Source: Bacillus sp. SM2101
GTDB lineage: Bacteria > Bacillota > Bacilli > Bacillales > SM2101
DNA length: 64,000 nt
Assembly: GCF_018588585.1 (NCBI RefSeq)
Contig: NZ_JAEUFG010000001.1
Span: 310,001-374,000, forward strand
Reading direction: 5' to 3'
Shown: positions 1 to 9,175 of the stretch, one piece after another
Layout: every line of letters begins with the position of its first letter
Numbering within the stretch: position 1 is the stretch's first letter
Notes under the pieces: generated by a model
Database searches by the model: none
Told to the model about the DNA's origin: nothing
The model's input: the letters and a program-made list of their open reading frames with translations, nothing else
Position numbers and translations under genes: made by a program

Positions 1-28
1 CAGCTCTAACCAACTGAGCTAAGGGTCC
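1..28 (-). tRNA. tRNA, 5' portion only (isotype undetermined)
   Basis: Read on the minus strand from base 28, the sequence gives a 7-nt acceptor strand GGACCCT followed by a D arm with stem GCTC / GAGC around AGTTGGTTA. This is the standard 5' part of a bacterial tRNA. The anticodon lies outside the window, so the isotype cannot be read. From memory the start resembles Bacillus elongator tRNA-Met, but that is only a guess. Confidence 0.85.
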
Positions 29-73
29 ATGTCAAAAGCTCCATATAACCATACTAACATTGTAAAACTTTCT

Positions 74-556
74 TTACAAAGCAGTAAATAAAAAATATAT
101 AATCATAATAAATTGGATGAACCCTTTTGCCACTACACCACTTAAAAATCCAAATAATGACCCTAAGCCAATTTTTGTCGCCTCTTTTACATTTTTCTTG
201 TGCACAACTAACTCTGCTATAACAGCACCTAGAAATGGCCCGAGAATGATCCCAGCTACTGGTATTACAAAAGGTCCTACTAGTAAGCCAACTGTACTAC
301 CCCATACAGCGGCTTGGCTCCCACCTAGCTTTTTGACACCGATTAGATTTGCTGCATAATCAGCACCAAATAATAACAAAACAAAAGTTCCTTGAATCAA
401 CCAAAATAACGTTGAAAATTGCTCAAAGCTAATTAGAAACCCATAAATTAAGAACCCTGCTACGATAAAAAGTACACTTGGAATAATAGGATATATTAAA
501 CCAACAAAAGAAATGATAAAACAGCAAATCACTATTATCCAAATCAATAACTCCAT
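74..556 (-). CDS. yqgC: DUF456 family membrane protein (YqgC-like)
   Basis: A 160-residue, very hydrophobic protein with about five membrane segments. It has glycine-rich stretches ([32 protein letters not shown]) typical of the DUF456 family, for which no reaction is known. The ATG at 556 is preferred over one 36 nt upstream because an AGGGGG ribosome binding site stands just before it and the translation then starts directly with the first membrane helix. In B. subtilis yqgC is next to sodA; here the neighbour is a Na/Pi cotransporter gene and no sodA is present. Confidence 0.85.
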   Translation of the reverse strand: MELLIWIIVICCFIISFVGLIYPIIPSVLFIVAGFLIYGFLISFEQFSTLFWLIQGTFVLLLFGADYAANLIGVKKLGGSQAAVWGSTVGLLVGPFVIPVAGIILGPFLGAVIAELVVHKKNVKEATKIGLGSLFGFLSGVVAKGFIQFIMIIYFLFTAL

Positions 557-630
557 CACCAAGCCCCCTGTACTTGTTAATAGCAATTTCATACTAGCAC
601 CGATTGTTTATGTAAGTCAATTAACTTACA

Positions 631-765
631 AGGCTCTGTTGTTGCTATTTTTACTAAATATGGACGGTATATTGAGTATTGTAAGAGCAAATGTTAAAGC
701 AGCAAAATGCCACGAGCACTAGGTGTATACTTGCTTAAATCTGGAACGGAACAATGAATTGAAAA
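631..765. repeat. Decayed copy of the TIR-type dispersed element
   Basis: The stretch starts with AGGCTC, then TGTTGTTGCTATT, and contains AAAATGCCACGAG followed by a GTATAC-containing segment. These match the ends and interior of the better copies at 30161-30325 and 54181-54323. The inner part of the left end appears deleted. It lies between the DUF456 gene and the Na/Pi cotransporter gene and codes for nothing recognisable. Confidence 0.5.
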
Positions 766-779
766 ATAGCGTATAACAA

Positions 780-822
780 AGAGGTATATTAAAAATCCAA
801 TTTCGATTTCCAACATACCTCT
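780..822 (-). terminator. Possible terminator of the Na/Pi cotransporter gene
   Basis: AGAGGTAT and ATACCTCT form an 8-bp stem around a long loop just after the stop codon of the cotransporter gene. The following T content on the minus strand is weak (TTGTTA), so this is a tentative call. Confidence 0.4.
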
Positions 823-843
823 CTTGTGATTATATGATTATTT

Positions 844-2469
844 TTACTCTCCTAATACCGCTTCAGCGATATTAACAGCGTGATCACCTATACGTTCTAA
901 ATTACTTACGATGTCCACAAATACAATTCCAGCTTGTCCAGAGCATTTGCCTTCATTTAATCGTAAAATATGCTTTTTACGTAATGTTCGTTCCATCTTA
1001 TCAATCTTGTCTTCTTTCTTCACAACTTCTCGTGCTAAATCTTTATCGTTTTCTTCAAGAGATTGAATTGATTCTTTCACAGTAGAAATTGTTAATTCAA
1101 ACATTTCTTTTAAATCAGCTTTTGCTAAATCAGTCATCTTCACTTTATTTGATAGCTGATAATCAACTAACTCCACAATATTCTCAAAATGATCACCTAT
1201 ACGTTCAATATCTCGTACGGTATCCATTAACACTGAGTGCTCTTCTGATTCATTTTGTGACAATGAAGCTGAAGAGAGTAATACTAAATAATCAGTAATT
1301 TTCCGGTCTAAATTATTGATGGCACTCTCTAGTTGCATAGATAGATCAGCATGTTTCTGCAAATTGCTATTTAAATATTTATGTGACTCTTCTAAACCTA
1401 GAGTAGCAAACTCACCCATTCTAACAACTTCTTCTTTCGCTTGACCTAATGCAATAGATGGTGATTGCTCAATAAAGTTAGGATCCAAATGCTTAGCTTT
1501 ATATTCCACTACCGAATCATTACCAGGTATAAGTTTTGTTACAATATATGCCAACACACCTATAAACGGTAATTGAATCAACGTATTCGTTATATTAAAC
1601 GCTCCATGCGCGAATGCTATGGTCATTTCTGGGTTTAAATTAAATGCCTCTTGCAGCATAATAACCAATTGTGTATAGAGCTTCAATCCAACTAGAAATA
1701 TGGTTGCTCCAACCAAATTAAATAATACGTGTGTCAGAGCAGCTCGCCTAGCTGCAACTGATGCCCCAATTGAAGCTAATATCGCAGTGATCGTTGTACC
1801 AATATTATCACCAAATAAAACAGGCAATGCAGCATCTAAACTCAACAGACCTTGACCATACAATTCCTGTAATATCCCAATGGTTGCACTCGAACTTTGC
1901 ACGATGACAGTAAATATTGTTCCAATAGCTACTCCAAGAACTGGAATTTCACTCATGTTCACTGTTAACTCAGCAAACGATTCGAGTGAACGTAGTGGCT
2001 TCATCCCCGAACTCATTAGTTTCAAACCATAAAAAAGTGCACCAAAGCCAAATACTACTTGACCTAAATTGTGAATTTTCTTATTTTTGAAGAAAAAGAG
2101 TAAGAGAGCCCCTACTGCTATAATCGGTAGAGCGTAATTTGACAATTTGATACCGATAATAAATGCAGTAACAGTCGTCCCAATATTTGCCCCCATGATT
2201 ACACCAATTGCTTGCCTTAAAGTCATAAAGCCAGCACTGACTAAACCAACTGTAATAACAGTTGTACCTGAGCTACTTTGAATTAACACTGTTACAATAA
2301 TACCAGCTAAGACACCCATAAATGGGTTGGTCGTAAAGCGGTCTAAAATATCTCTTAATTTGTCACCTGCGGATTTTTGCAGTCCATCTCCCATGTACTT
2401 AATCCCAAATAAGAAGATACCTAAACCACCAATAAATTCAAAAATCATCTTTTGAACATCAAGTTCCAC
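844..2469 (-). CDS. Na+/phosphate cotransporter family protein with C-terminal PhoU-like domain
   Basis: A 541-residue protein. Residues 1 to about 330 carry the inverted Na/Pi-cotransporter II repeat with the signature QSSS at residues 64-67 and 191-194, and GANIGTT and GDNIGTT segments after them. Residues from about 345 to the end are soluble and helical and contain two IERIGDH-type motifs (DIERIGDHFENI, NLERIGDHAVNI) of PhoU-like domains. The family imports phosphate with sodium; the PhoU tail is thought to regulate this. The start is GTG with a GGAGG site 5-6 nt upstream. A shorter paralogue without the PhoU part is at 36830-37771. Confidence 0.9.
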   Translation of the reverse strand: MELDVQKMIFEFIGGLGIFLFGIKYMGDGLQKSAGDKLRDILDRFTTNPFMGVLAGIIVTVLIQSSSGTTVITVGLVSAGFMTLRQAIGVIMGANIGTTVTAFIIGIKLSNYALPIIAVGALLLFFFKNKKIHNLGQVVFGFGALFYGLKLMSSGMKPLRSLESFAELTVNMSEIPVLGVAIGTIFTVIVQSSSATIGILQELYGQGLLSLDAALPVLFGDNIGTTITAILASIGASVAARRAALTHVLFNLVGATIFLVGLKLYTQLVIMLQEAFNLNPEMTIAFAHGAFNITNTLIQLPFIGVLAYIVTKLIPGNDSVVEYKAKHLDPNFIEQSPSIALGQAKEEVVRMGEFATLGLEESHKYLNSNLQKHADLSMQLESAINNLDRKITDYLVLLSSASLSQNESEEHSVLMDTVRDIERIGDHFENIVELVDYQLSNKVKMTDLAKADLKEMFELTISTVKESIQSLEENDKDLAREVVKKEDKIDKMERTLRKKHILRLNEGKCSGQAGIVFVDIVSNLERIGDHAVNIAEAVLGE

Positions 2470-2757
2470 TTTTTCTACCTCCGAAAAATTATCTGACTAG
2501 TTTCGACACAAGCTTACAAAACCCTATACAATTATTAACGAAATACATTAGAATTGTAAAGGTTTTTAATAAAGAATTTACAATAGCTTAACAATCGAAT
2601 GAAAGGTGGACAATTTCTGCTAGTGCTTATCGCAAATAACTGGAAAAAGCAATATTTCAACTTATAAAATGACCATTCATATTAGACGTTGTTTTATAGT
2701 TTTCACCACGCTAAAATAATTATGATAGAGAAAAAGAAAATAAAGGGGATTATTGAG

Positions 2758-3531
2758 ATGTCTATTTTCAGACAATTAGTTAAAAGCTTATACTCAACTA
2801 ATGATATAGCTAAATTTCGTTTTCAAGGTATAGGAAAAACAATTTTATATGTGTTTTTATTAACATTCATCTCTATTATACCTACAGCATATTTTATTGC
2901 CAGTGATATTTCTAAAGGTGTTAATACTGTGAATGAGGTTTTTGAGTCAGACCTCCCTTCTTTTTACATTGAGGATGGTCAGTTATCTACCCTTGACGAA
3001 GAACCAATTCTCATTTCAAAAAATGATTTTTCGTTAATCATCGATAGTCGTGAAAATATATCAATTATTGACACTGTTAATATTATTGATGGTGATGGCT
3101 TGGCGTTGCTAAAAAACAGAGCTGTATATGTATCTAATGACAATGAGCAATCATTTTATTATTCAAGCTTTGGGGATATATCATTTTCTAGTGATGATAT
3201 GCTAAATTTCATAAACACATTAGACTCATTATTAATAATTATCATCCCTGTTTTCATTCTTATCATGTATATTTTTTCTAGCGGTATGAAATTTCTAGGC
3301 ATTACGTTACTCGCGTTCATCGGGTTGATCATAAATAGTGTCTTAACAAAAAAGATTACATATCGACATTCGTGGATTTTATCTGCATATAGTGTAACAA
3401 TACCGACTTTATTTTTCACCTTAATGGATGCTTTTCACATCGTACTTCCTGCACAATTTGTGGTAAATGTTATTATAAGTGTTATCATTTTGTCATTAGC
3501 CATTCAACAAATACCTAATCCGAAGAAATAA
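2758..3531 (+). CDS. DUF1189 family membrane protein (YqgB-like)
   Basis: A 257-residue protein. It begins with a basic stretch and a membrane segment (residues about 27-47), then has an extracytoplasmic domain of roughly 100 residues and three or four more membrane segments at the C-terminal end. The opening FRQLVKSLYSTNDIAKFR followed by an isoleucine-rich helix is characteristic of DUF1189; no function is established. I chose the ATG at 2758 because AAAGGGG precedes it at the right distance; an upstream ATG has no such site. It is transcribed away from the cotransporter gene and ends in a strong terminator. The likely B. subtilis counterpart is YqgB, recalled from memory. Confidence 0.75.
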   Translation: MSIFRQLVKSLYSTNDIAKFRFQGIGKTILYVFLLTFISIIPTAYFIASDISKGVNTVNEVFESDLPSFYIEDGQLSTLDEEPILISKNDFSLIIDSRENISIIDTVNIIDGDGLALLKNRAVYVSNDNEQSFYYSSFGDISFSSDDMLNFINTLDSLLIIIIPVFILIMYIFSSGMKFLGITLLAFIGLIINSVLTKKITYRHSWILSAYSVTIPTLFFTLMDAFHIVLPAQFVVNVIISVIILSLAIQQIPNPKK

Positions 3532-3534
3532 ACA

Positions 3535-3575
3535 AAACAGAGTAGACCTAATAGGGCTTACTCTGTTTTTATTTT
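3535..3575 (+). terminator. Rho-independent terminator after the DUF1189 gene
   Basis: A 10-bp perfect stem (AAACAGAGTA / TACTCTGTTT) with a loop of about 14 nt runs directly into a T-rich tail, four bases after the stop codon. Confidence 0.85.
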
Positions 3576-3755
3576 ACCTCATTTAACAAATCCTCCTAAA
3601 TAAATAACGTAGGTAGAACTATTGTAAACTTAACATTATGACTAGCTCGGACTGTTATTAATTATTACTAATATGCATTCTTTACAAATTTTTAGGAATA
3701 TTTTTCTTGGACATGCATACATAGGTATAAAAGCGATGCAAACGGGGTGGAAATA

Positions 3756-4106
3756 ATGAAGAAAAAGATGATAGGCATTATCTTATTTTTATTTGTTATT
3801 TATATCTTTTATTATGATATAAGCATTGGCTCGTTACCTGTAATTAATTCACAAAATAATACAGAAGAAAACACGCCATTCGTTGATCGGGATGAATCAC
3901 CATTAAATACACAGCAAATGGAACATCAGCTTGTTAAGGTTAAAAGAGGCGATACAGTGATATCTATTGTCGAAGAGTTATATAATGGTCCCATTCCTGT
4001 TTCAATGGAGCAGCTCTTAAATGATTTTGAAGCTTTAAATAACAATTTAAAACCAGAACAATTGCAAGCAGGCCAAACATATAAATTCCCTTTGTATGAC
4101 TTTTAA
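3756..4106 (+). CDS. yqfZ: Small membrane-anchored LysM-like protein (YqfZ)
   Basis: A 116-residue protein with an N-terminal lysine-rich start and one membrane segment (residues about 5-22). A polar linker follows, then a C-terminal LysM-like region from about residue 60 that opens VKVKRGDTVISIVEELY and ends with a QLQAGQTYKFP segment. LysM domains bind peptidoglycan, so the protein probably faces the wall, but its role is unknown. The ATG at 3756 is preferred to an in-frame GTG nine bases upstream because the GGGGTGG site overlaps that GTG. It sits immediately upstream of ispG, as in B. subtilis. Confidence 0.75.
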   Translation: MKKKMIGIILFLFVIYIFYYDISIGSLPVINSQNNTEENTPFVDRDESPLNTQQMEHQLVKVKRGDTVISIVEELYNGPIPVSMEQLLNDFEALNNNLKPEQLQAGQTYKFPLYDF

Positions 4107-4122
4107 GAATTCTGTTAAATTC

Positions 4123-4152
4123 TTGTCAATTTTGTATTTTCACTGTTACAAT
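4123..4152 (+). promoter_or_regulatory. Probable sigma-A promoter of ispG
   Basis: TTGTCA (-35, five of six consensus bases) and TACAAT (-10, five of six) are separated by 18 nt. They lie between the end of yqfZ and the ispG start, about 85 nt before the GTG. Confidence 0.6.
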
Positions 4153-4236
4153 ATTCTATGAGCAAAAAGATACTGTAATTATAGGACATAAGATCAAATT
4201 TATTTAGAAGATAATCCTTGAAGGAGAGATATATAC

Positions 4237-5337
4237 GTGAGTCAAATTATACATCGTACCAAAACTCGCCCAGTTAAAGTTGGTAATTTAACAATTGGTG
4301 GAAATAACGAGCTAGTTATACAAAGTATGACCACAACAAAAACGCATGATGTCGAAGCTACCGTAGCAGAAATTAAACGGTTAGAAGAAGCTGGATGTCA
4401 AATAGTTCGTGTTGCTTGTCCAGATGAACGAGCAGCCAATGCCATTGCAGAAATAAAAAGTCGCATAGATATACCACTTGTAGTTGACATTCATTTTGAC
4501 TATAAGTTAGCCCTCAAAGCAATTGAAGGTGGCGCAGACAAAATTCGCATTAACCCAGGGAATATTGGACGACGTGAAAAAGTTGAAGCTGTCGTAAATG
4601 CTGCAAAAGAAAAAAATATACCTATTCGAATTGGTGTTAACGCTGGATCTCTTGAGAAAAAGATACTCGAGAAATACGGATACCCTACTGCCGACGGTAT
4701 GGTTGAGAGTGCGTTACACCATATCAAAATATTAGAAGATCTTAATTTCCATGATATCATTGTATCCATGAAAGCTTCGGATGTAAATTTAGCAATCGAG
4801 GCTTACGAAAAAGCAGCAAAGGCATTTGATTATCCTTTACATTTAGGCATTACTGAATCAGGTACTTTATTTGCCGGAACAGTAAAAAGTGCAGCTGGCT
4901 TAGGTGTCATTTTAAGTAAAGGGATTGGAAATACACTTCGTATTTCTCTTAGTGCAGACCCAGTAGAAGAAGTAAAAGTAGCTCGAGAATTACTAAAATC
5001 TTTTGGGCTTGCCTCAAATGCAGCAACTTTAATTTCATGTCCAACTTGCGGAAGAATTGAAATAGACCTTATTAGTATTGCTAATGAAGTAGAAGACTAT
5101 ATTTCAACAATTAAAGCGCCGATAAAAGTAGCCGTTTTAGGCTGTGCTGTGAATGGTCCCGGAGAGGCTCGAGAAGCTGATATAGGGATTGCAGGGGCTA
5201 GAGGTGAAGGACTCCTTTTCCGCCACGGTGAGATTGTTCGTAAAGTCCCTGAAGAAACCATGGTCGAAGAACTTAAGAAAGAAATTGATAAAATAGCAGC
5301 AGAGCATTACGCAAAGCAGCAAACAGAAAAAGCTTGA
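4237..5337 (+). CDS. ispG: 4-hydroxy-3-methylbut-2-en-1-yl diphosphate synthase (flavodoxin)
   Basis: A 366-residue IspG/GcpE. It performs the penultimate step of the MEP isoprenoid pathway, reducing methylerythritol cyclodiphosphate to HMBPP with a [4Fe-4S] cluster. The N-terminal TIM barrel is intact. The C-terminal cluster domain shows Cys268 and Cys271 (SCPTCGR), Cys303 (GCAVNGPGE) and Glu310, the four expected cluster ligands. The length is that of the short bacterial two-domain type. It starts with GTG behind AAGGAGAG. The partner enzyme IspH is encoded about 8.4 kb downstream, not in the same operon. Its own promoter candidate and terminator suggest a single-gene unit. Confidence 0.97.
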   Translation: MSQIIHRTKTRPVKVGNLTIGGNNELVIQSMTTTKTHDVEATVAEIKRLEEAGCQIVRVACPDERAANAIAEIKSRIDIPLVVDIHFDYKLALKAIEGGADKIRINPGNIGRREKVEAVVNAAKEKNIPIRIGVNAGSLEKKILEKYGYPTADGMVESALHHIKILEDLNFHDIIVSMKASDVNLAIEAYEKAAKAFDYPLHLGITESGTLFAGTVKSAAGLGVILSKGIGNTLRISLSADPVEEVKVARELLKSFGLASNAATLISCPTCGRIEIDLISIANEVEDYISTIKAPIKVAVLGCAVNGPGEAREADIGIAGARGEGLLFRHGEIVRKVPEETMVEELKKEIDKIAAEHYAKQQTEKA

Positions 5338-5360
5338 CATATAATTGTCAAGCTTTTTTT
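5329..5360 (+). terminator. ispG terminator (overlaps the stop codon)
   Basis: AGCTTGACA and TGTCAAGCT form a 9-bp perfect stem with a 6-nt loop followed by eight T. The ispG stop codon lies inside the left arm. The convergent yqfX gene ends just beyond, so the hairpin may serve both strands. Confidence 0.9.
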
Positions 5361-5367
5361 CATCATG

Positions 5368-5694
5368 TTAAAAAAATGGGAGTATAAAGATGCCCAGAAC
5401 AATGGATACGATACCAATTCCGATCGCCCATGCCCCCATTCCTTCTGCTCCTCTTCTGCGGGCAACAAAGCCTAATATGATACCTGCAGCTCCAAAAAGA
5501 ATTGGAGCGACAAAAAGTGAAATGATCGATAGAGCCAAGGAAAGCCAACCTACCCAGTTACTTTCCACTTCCCTCGTACTACCTAAAGCTTGAATAGGTT
5601 CTGCAAACTCCGTTGATGTTTCTTCCATAAAATCCGCTTCTGGATCATTTCTATAGTTATCTCGATAACCATCATCATTTCTTTCCTGAGCCAT
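5368..5694 (-). CDS. yqfX: Small membrane protein of the YqfX type
   Basis: A 108-residue protein. The first 45 residues are acidic and polar (MAQERNDDGYRDNY start). Two closely spaced membrane segments follow (WLSLALSIISLFVAPILFGAAGIILGF and MGAWAIGIGIVSIVLGIFIL) with a basic ARRRGAEG turn between them, a DUF4190-like arrangement. No activity is known. The ATG at 5694 is used because the GTG 15 nt upstream forms part of the ribosome binding site GTGAGGT. Its position next to ispG matches yqfX of B. subtilis. Confidence 0.7.
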   Translation of the reverse strand: MAQERNDDGYRDNYRNDPEADFMEETSTEFAEPIQALGSTREVESNWVGWLSLALSIISLFVAPILFGAAGIILGFVARRRGAEGMGAWAIGIGIVSIVLGIFILPFF

Positions 5695-6036
5695 GTTTAT
5701 ATACCTCACTTTCTTATGTTAAAGAGGGGCATTATTTAGTATTGTTCTCTAGGAAAGAAATATTTGTGTTAATCTTTGCTTTTATTGGAAGCATCTTTTT
5801 ATAAATTATCATGCTATTATTGAAAATGTACAGTAAAACAAGTTTTTTTCGATCATCCATGACCATAAAGTAGTAAAGATGCCAGGTATACGAGATGTAT
5901 ACGTGTTTATATAGTACGAAAAACAACAAATAGACATTCAGCATAACTCAGAAGTCTTAAACGTATTTCCATGAGGCTTACCGAGAATAGAAAAAAACTT
6001 TAAAAACCTTAAAATTCAACTTATTATAGAATTCAT
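5695..6036. other. Gene-free gap between zur and yqfX with a decayed dispersed element
   Basis: No convincing gene. A 70-codon open stretch on the minus strand (5732-5944) lacks a ribosome binding site and any recognisable sequence. At about 5868-5935 the sequence AAAGATGCC followed by a GTATAC palindrome and GTACGAAAAACAACAAATAG matches the right half of the dispersed TIR element seen at 30161-30325. No terminator for zur is evident. Confidence 0.5.
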
Positions 6037-6453
6037 TTACGCATTAGCACAAACTGGACATGTCCCATATACTTCAAATTTATGCCCTGAAACATCATAT
6101 CCTTGAAAATGCTCTGCCAATTGATTCATTGGACAAGTGTGAATTTCTTTTGTTTTCCCACATTGTAAACAAATAAAATGGTGGTGATGTTCTTTCGTAG
6201 CACAAGTAAAACGGAAGTGCTTTTCACCAGATAGCTCAGTCATTTCTAATATATTTAACTTAACAAACAATGATAAATTCCTATATATTGTATCAAAGCT
6301 TAAACTAGGATAATTATCTTTCATTCTTAACAGTACTTCACGGGCAGTTAAATATTTATCTGTATTTGAGAAAAGTTGTAGCATTTCCTCGCGCTTACCC
6401 GTATATTTATACCCTTCCTTCTTTAATAAATTGATTGCACCAGCAACATTCAT
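6037..6453 (-). CDS. zur: Fur-family zinc uptake regulator Zur
   Basis: A 138-residue Fur-family repressor. It has an N-terminal winged helix (residues about 1-80) with recognition-helix sequence SFDTIYRNL, a histidine-rich metal segment HHHH at 89-92, and two structural zinc pairs, Cys95/Cys98 (CLQC) and Cys132/Cys135 (CPVC). The family also includes Fur, PerR and Mur. I call it Zur because it is the last gene of a zinc-type ABC transporter operon, overlapping znuB by 4 nt, and because a Zur-like operator lies at the head of that operon. This arrangement implies autoregulation. Confidence 0.88.
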   Translation of the reverse strand: MNVAGAINLLKKEGYKYTGKREEMLQLFSNTDKYLTAREVLLRMKDNYPSLSFDTIYRNLSLFVKLNILEMTELSGEKHFRFTCATKEHHHHFICLQCGKTKEIHTCPMNQLAEHFQGYDVSGHKFEVYGTCPVCANA

Positions 6454-7292
6454 TTTTTCTTTCTCCCCACTCTCTTCGTGATTAGAACTAGGATTAATTC
6501 TATAACAGCAAAAAGAACAATCGTACCACCAGGTGCCACATCTAAATAATAAGCACTAAACAAACCAAAGAATACGGCTAGTTGGGCAAATATAATTGAC
6601 AAAATAATCGTTTGTTTAAACCCTTTACTAATACGTATACTTGCTGCTACAGGTAGTGTCATTAATGAAGAAACTAATAAGATTCCGACAATTCGCATCG
6701 ATGCAGCAATCGCCAATGCTACCATAACGATAAATAACAAATGCAACCATTTTGTATTTAGACCGCTAGCAGTTGCATGCTCTTCATCAAATGAAAGTAA
6801 AAATAATTCTTTATAGAATATGAAAATGATTACACAAACGAACATTAAAATAACTAAAATAGTCCAAACGTCACTCATACTTACAGCGCTCACACTACCG
6901 AATAAATACATGAATAGATCTGTATTAAACCCATCAGCTAGTGAAATAAAAACTACACTAAGTCCGATTCCAGTTGAGTGAATGATTGGTATAGCCAACT
7001 CTTGATAATGTTTATATACCGTTCTAAGTTTTTCTATAAAAATGGAGCCTACTACAGAAAAGCCCATGCCCATATATAAAGGGTTGATTCCTTGAAAAAC
7101 TCCGAGTTTTTTTTCAACAAACAGACTAGCAGCTATACCAGCAAGTGTAACATGGCTTAACGCATCTGCAATCAAAGACTGTCGTCTAACAACTATAAAA
7201 ACACCAAGTAAAGGTGCTAAAAAACCAATCATCATTCCAGTAATGAAAGCGTTACGTAAAAATTCATATTGAAAAATCTCAATTAACATCAT
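6450..7292 (-). CDS. znuB: Zinc ABC transporter permease
   Basis: A 280-residue ABC-3 family permease with about eight or nine membrane helices. It has the conserved cytoplasmic segment RRQSLIADALSHVTLAG near residues 36-52. The family moves Zn2+, Mn2+ or Fe2+; zinc is inferred from the linked Zur gene. The ATG at 7292 follows the znuC stop codon immediately (a second ATG is the next codon), with GGAGG at the end of znuC as ribosome binding site. The gene overlaps zur by 4 nt. Confidence 0.92.
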   Translation of the reverse strand: MMLIEIFQYEFLRNAFITGMMIGFLAPLLGVFIVVRRQSLIADALSHVTLAGIAASLFVEKKLGVFQGINPLYMGMGFSVVGSIFIEKLRTVYKHYQELAIPIIHSTGIGLSVVFISLADGFNTDLFMYLFGSVSAVSMSDVWTILVILMFVCVIIFIFYKELFLLSFDEEHATASGLNTKWLHLLFIVMVALAIAASMRIVGILLVSSLMTLPVAASIRISKGFKQTIILSIIFAQLAVFFGLFSAYYLDVAPGGTIVLFAVIELILVLITKRVGRKKK

Positions 7293-8063
7293 TTATCCTC
7301 CATGGTTATGAGTTAAAACGTGGAGATGATGACCATAAAACGTAGATAATGCACCCTCATCAAGGCTTTCAAATTGCTCTGTTTTACCGTGAAAATGCAA
7401 GGTCTTATTTAAACAGGCAACATGTGACACTTTATCAGTAATTGTACCAATATCATGAGTGACTAATAATAAGCTAATCCCCAAGTTCTGATTTAAGTCT
7501 TCTAACATATTGTAAAAGCTTTGAACATTTGTAGCATCTACACCTACAGTTGGTTCATCTAAAATTAATAAGGAAGGGTCACTAACTATTGCTCGTGCAA
7601 TAAAAACTCTTTGTTGCTGACCTCCTGATAACTCTCCAATATTTCGATTAGTATACTGGCTCATTCCTACTGAAGCTATCGCTTTTGCTGCTGCTAATTT
7701 ATGTTCCTTTGAAAAAAATCGAAGTAAACCTACCTTCGAAGTCAAGCCACTTAGAACAACTTCAAGCACTGTTGCAGGAAAACCACTGTTAAAACTGTTT
7801 GCCTTTTGGGAAACAAACCCAATTTTATGCCAATTTTTAAATTTGTGAATTTCAGTTCCAAATAACCGTATCGAACCAAATTGCGGTTTAATAAGTCCTA
7901 AAATACATTTTAATAAAGTTGATTTACCAGACCCATTTGGCCCTACTAACCCTAAAAATGCGCCTTGAGGCATTACTAAATTAATGTCCTCTAAGACATT
8001 CTCCTGCTCATAACCAAAGGTTAGATCACCAATTTCTAATATGGGTACATTATTATTTGTCAT
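7293..8063 (-). CDS. znuC: Zinc ABC transporter ATP-binding protein
   Basis: A 256-residue ABC ATPase. It has Walker A GPNGSGKST at residues 41-49, a signature LSGGQQQRVFIARAI, Walker B LLILDEP and a switch histidine in LLVTHD. A histidine-rich C-terminus (HHLHVLTHNHGG) is common in ZnuC/AdcC proteins. It energises the permease encoded directly downstream. It is the first gene of the operon; a sigma-A promoter and a Zur-type palindrome lie just upstream. No gene for the periplasmic-type zinc-binding lipoprotein (ZnuA/AdcA) is present, so that component must be encoded elsewhere. Confidence 0.92.
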   Translation of the reverse strand: MTNNNVPILEIGDLTFGYEQENVLEDINLVMPQGAFLGLVGPNGSGKSTLLKCILGLIKPQFGSIRLFGTEIHKFKNWHKIGFVSQKANSFNSGFPATVLEVVLSGLTSKVGLLRFFSKEHKLAAAKAIASVGMSQYTNRNIGELSGGQQQRVFIARAIVSDPSLLILDEPTVGVDATNVQSFYNMLEDLNQNLGISLLLVTHDIGTITDKVSHVACLNKTLHFHGKTEQFESLDEGALSTFYGHHLHVLTHNHGG

Positions 8064-8084
8064 GTTATCACCATTCTGTCTTAT

Positions 8085-8099
8085 TAGGAATCATTCCGA
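8085..8099 (-). promoter_or_regulatory. Zur-type 7-1-7 operator upstream of znuC
   Basis: On the plus strand the sequence is TAGGAAT-C-ATTCCGA, a Fur-family 7-1-7 inverted repeat. On the transcribed strand, with flanks, it reads AAATCGGAATGATTCC and closely follows the known Bacillus Zur box half-site AAATCGTAAT. It lies about 13 nt downstream of the -10 hexamer, so it would overlap the start of transcription. Binding by the Zur encoded in this operon is inferred. Confidence 0.8.
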
Positions 8100-8112
8100 T
8101 TTAAACAACAAA

Positions 8113-8141
8113 ATTATACATGAAGCAAGCTCTATTGTAAA
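8113..8141 (-). promoter_or_regulatory. Sigma-A promoter of the znuC-znuB-zur operon
   Basis: On the minus strand TTTACA (-35) and a perfect TATAAT (-10) are separated by exactly 17 nt. The -10 is about 50 nt upstream of the znuC ATG, and the Zur-type box follows it. Confidence 0.85.
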
Positions 8142-8302
8142 GAAAAGGCTACTTTCGTCAACCTTCTTGATCATTTCCAACATAGAACAACTTAATAAAG
8201 CTCCATGCATCTTCCACTGTTTCATAGAATAAAAGATGCTATGGAAACTCGTTATATATGATCAGCAACGATCTTGCGAAAACATCCTAAAGTTATACGT
8301 CA

Positions 8303-9175
8303 TTAATGTATAGCTGACTTAAACTTAGCTCCCCTCGTTTCTTGTGTACTCATAATTGTCAAAAATGCATTAGCATCGATTTCATGTACGATCGATTTAA
8401 GTTTAGTTACTTCAATCCTAGTTACAACAACGTAAATTACTTCTTTTTCTGCATCTGTAAATCCACCTTTTCCCTTCAACTTAGTTGTACCGCGTCCAAG
8501 CCTATGTAATATAGCATCCGATACTTCTTCATAATAATCGGAAACGATAATGACGGCCTTTGTTTCATCTAGTCCTTGAATGACAGTGTCAATTGTTTTG
8601 AAAGCAATATAATATGTCATTACAGAATACATTGCTTCTTCAGTTCCAAAAACAAATGCTGCCCAAACAAAAATAAAAATATTAATAAACATAACAAACT
8701 CGCCTACGGAAAAAGGCAGCTTTTTTGTTAATAAAATACCAAGAATTTCAGTGCCATCTAAAGATCCGCCATGTCGGATAACTAACCCTACCCCAACGCC
8801 TAATATTAAGCCTCCAAATACAGTTGCCAATATAGGTTCTGGTGTAAATGGTTCAACATTGTGCAGAAGTTGTTCAATAATAGCCAGACAAATAATTCCG
8901 AACATAGAAGATATCATAAACGTCTTACCAATTTGTTTATACCCAGAATACATAAATGGGATATTTAGTAGAACGACTAACATTGCAAAACTTATATATG
9001 AAGGCGTTAAATAATCAATAATTAAAGAGACACCAATAATTCCACCATCAATTATATTATTTGGAACTAAAAATAACTCAATAGAAACAGCTACTAATCC
9101 TGCTCCAAATAAAATCATTATGAAGCGATAAAAAAAATGTAGTTTGCTTTCTTTTTTATGTTGTCTTGTTGCCAT
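8303..9175 (-). CDS. yqfU: YitT family membrane protein with DUF2179 domain (YqfU)
   Basis: A 290-residue protein. The first 200 residues hold about five membrane helices with the conserved [22 protein letters not shown] segment. The C-terminal 80 residues form the soluble DUF2179 domain ([40 protein letters not shown]). The family has no established substrate. The start ATG is preceded by GGGGAGGGAG. It is a monocistronic unit on the minus strand, head to head with yqfT. Confidence 0.88.
   Translation of the reverse strand: MATRQHKKESKLHFFYRFIMILFGAGLVAVSIELFLVPNNIIDGGIIGVSLIIDYLTPSYISFAMLVVLLNIPFMYSGYKQIGKTFMISSMFGIICLAIIEQLLHNVEPFTPEPILATVFGGLILGVGVGLVIRHGGSLDGTEILGILLTKKLPFSVGEFVMFINIFIFVWAAFVFGTEEAMYSVMTYYIAFKTIDTVIQGLDETKAVIIVSDYYEEVSDAILHRLGRGTTKLKGKGGFTDAEKEVIYVVVTRIEVTKLKSIVHEIDANAFLTIMSTQETRGAKFKSAIH

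Noticed and set aside
5732-5944. 70-codon open frame upstream of yqfX on the minus strand
   Set aside because: No ribosome binding site, no recognisable family, and it overlaps a decayed repeat element.
8200-8260. Inverted repeat GCATCTT ... AAGATGC upstream of znuC
   Set aside because: Long loop, mismatched flanks and no T tract; not good enough to call a terminator or operator.
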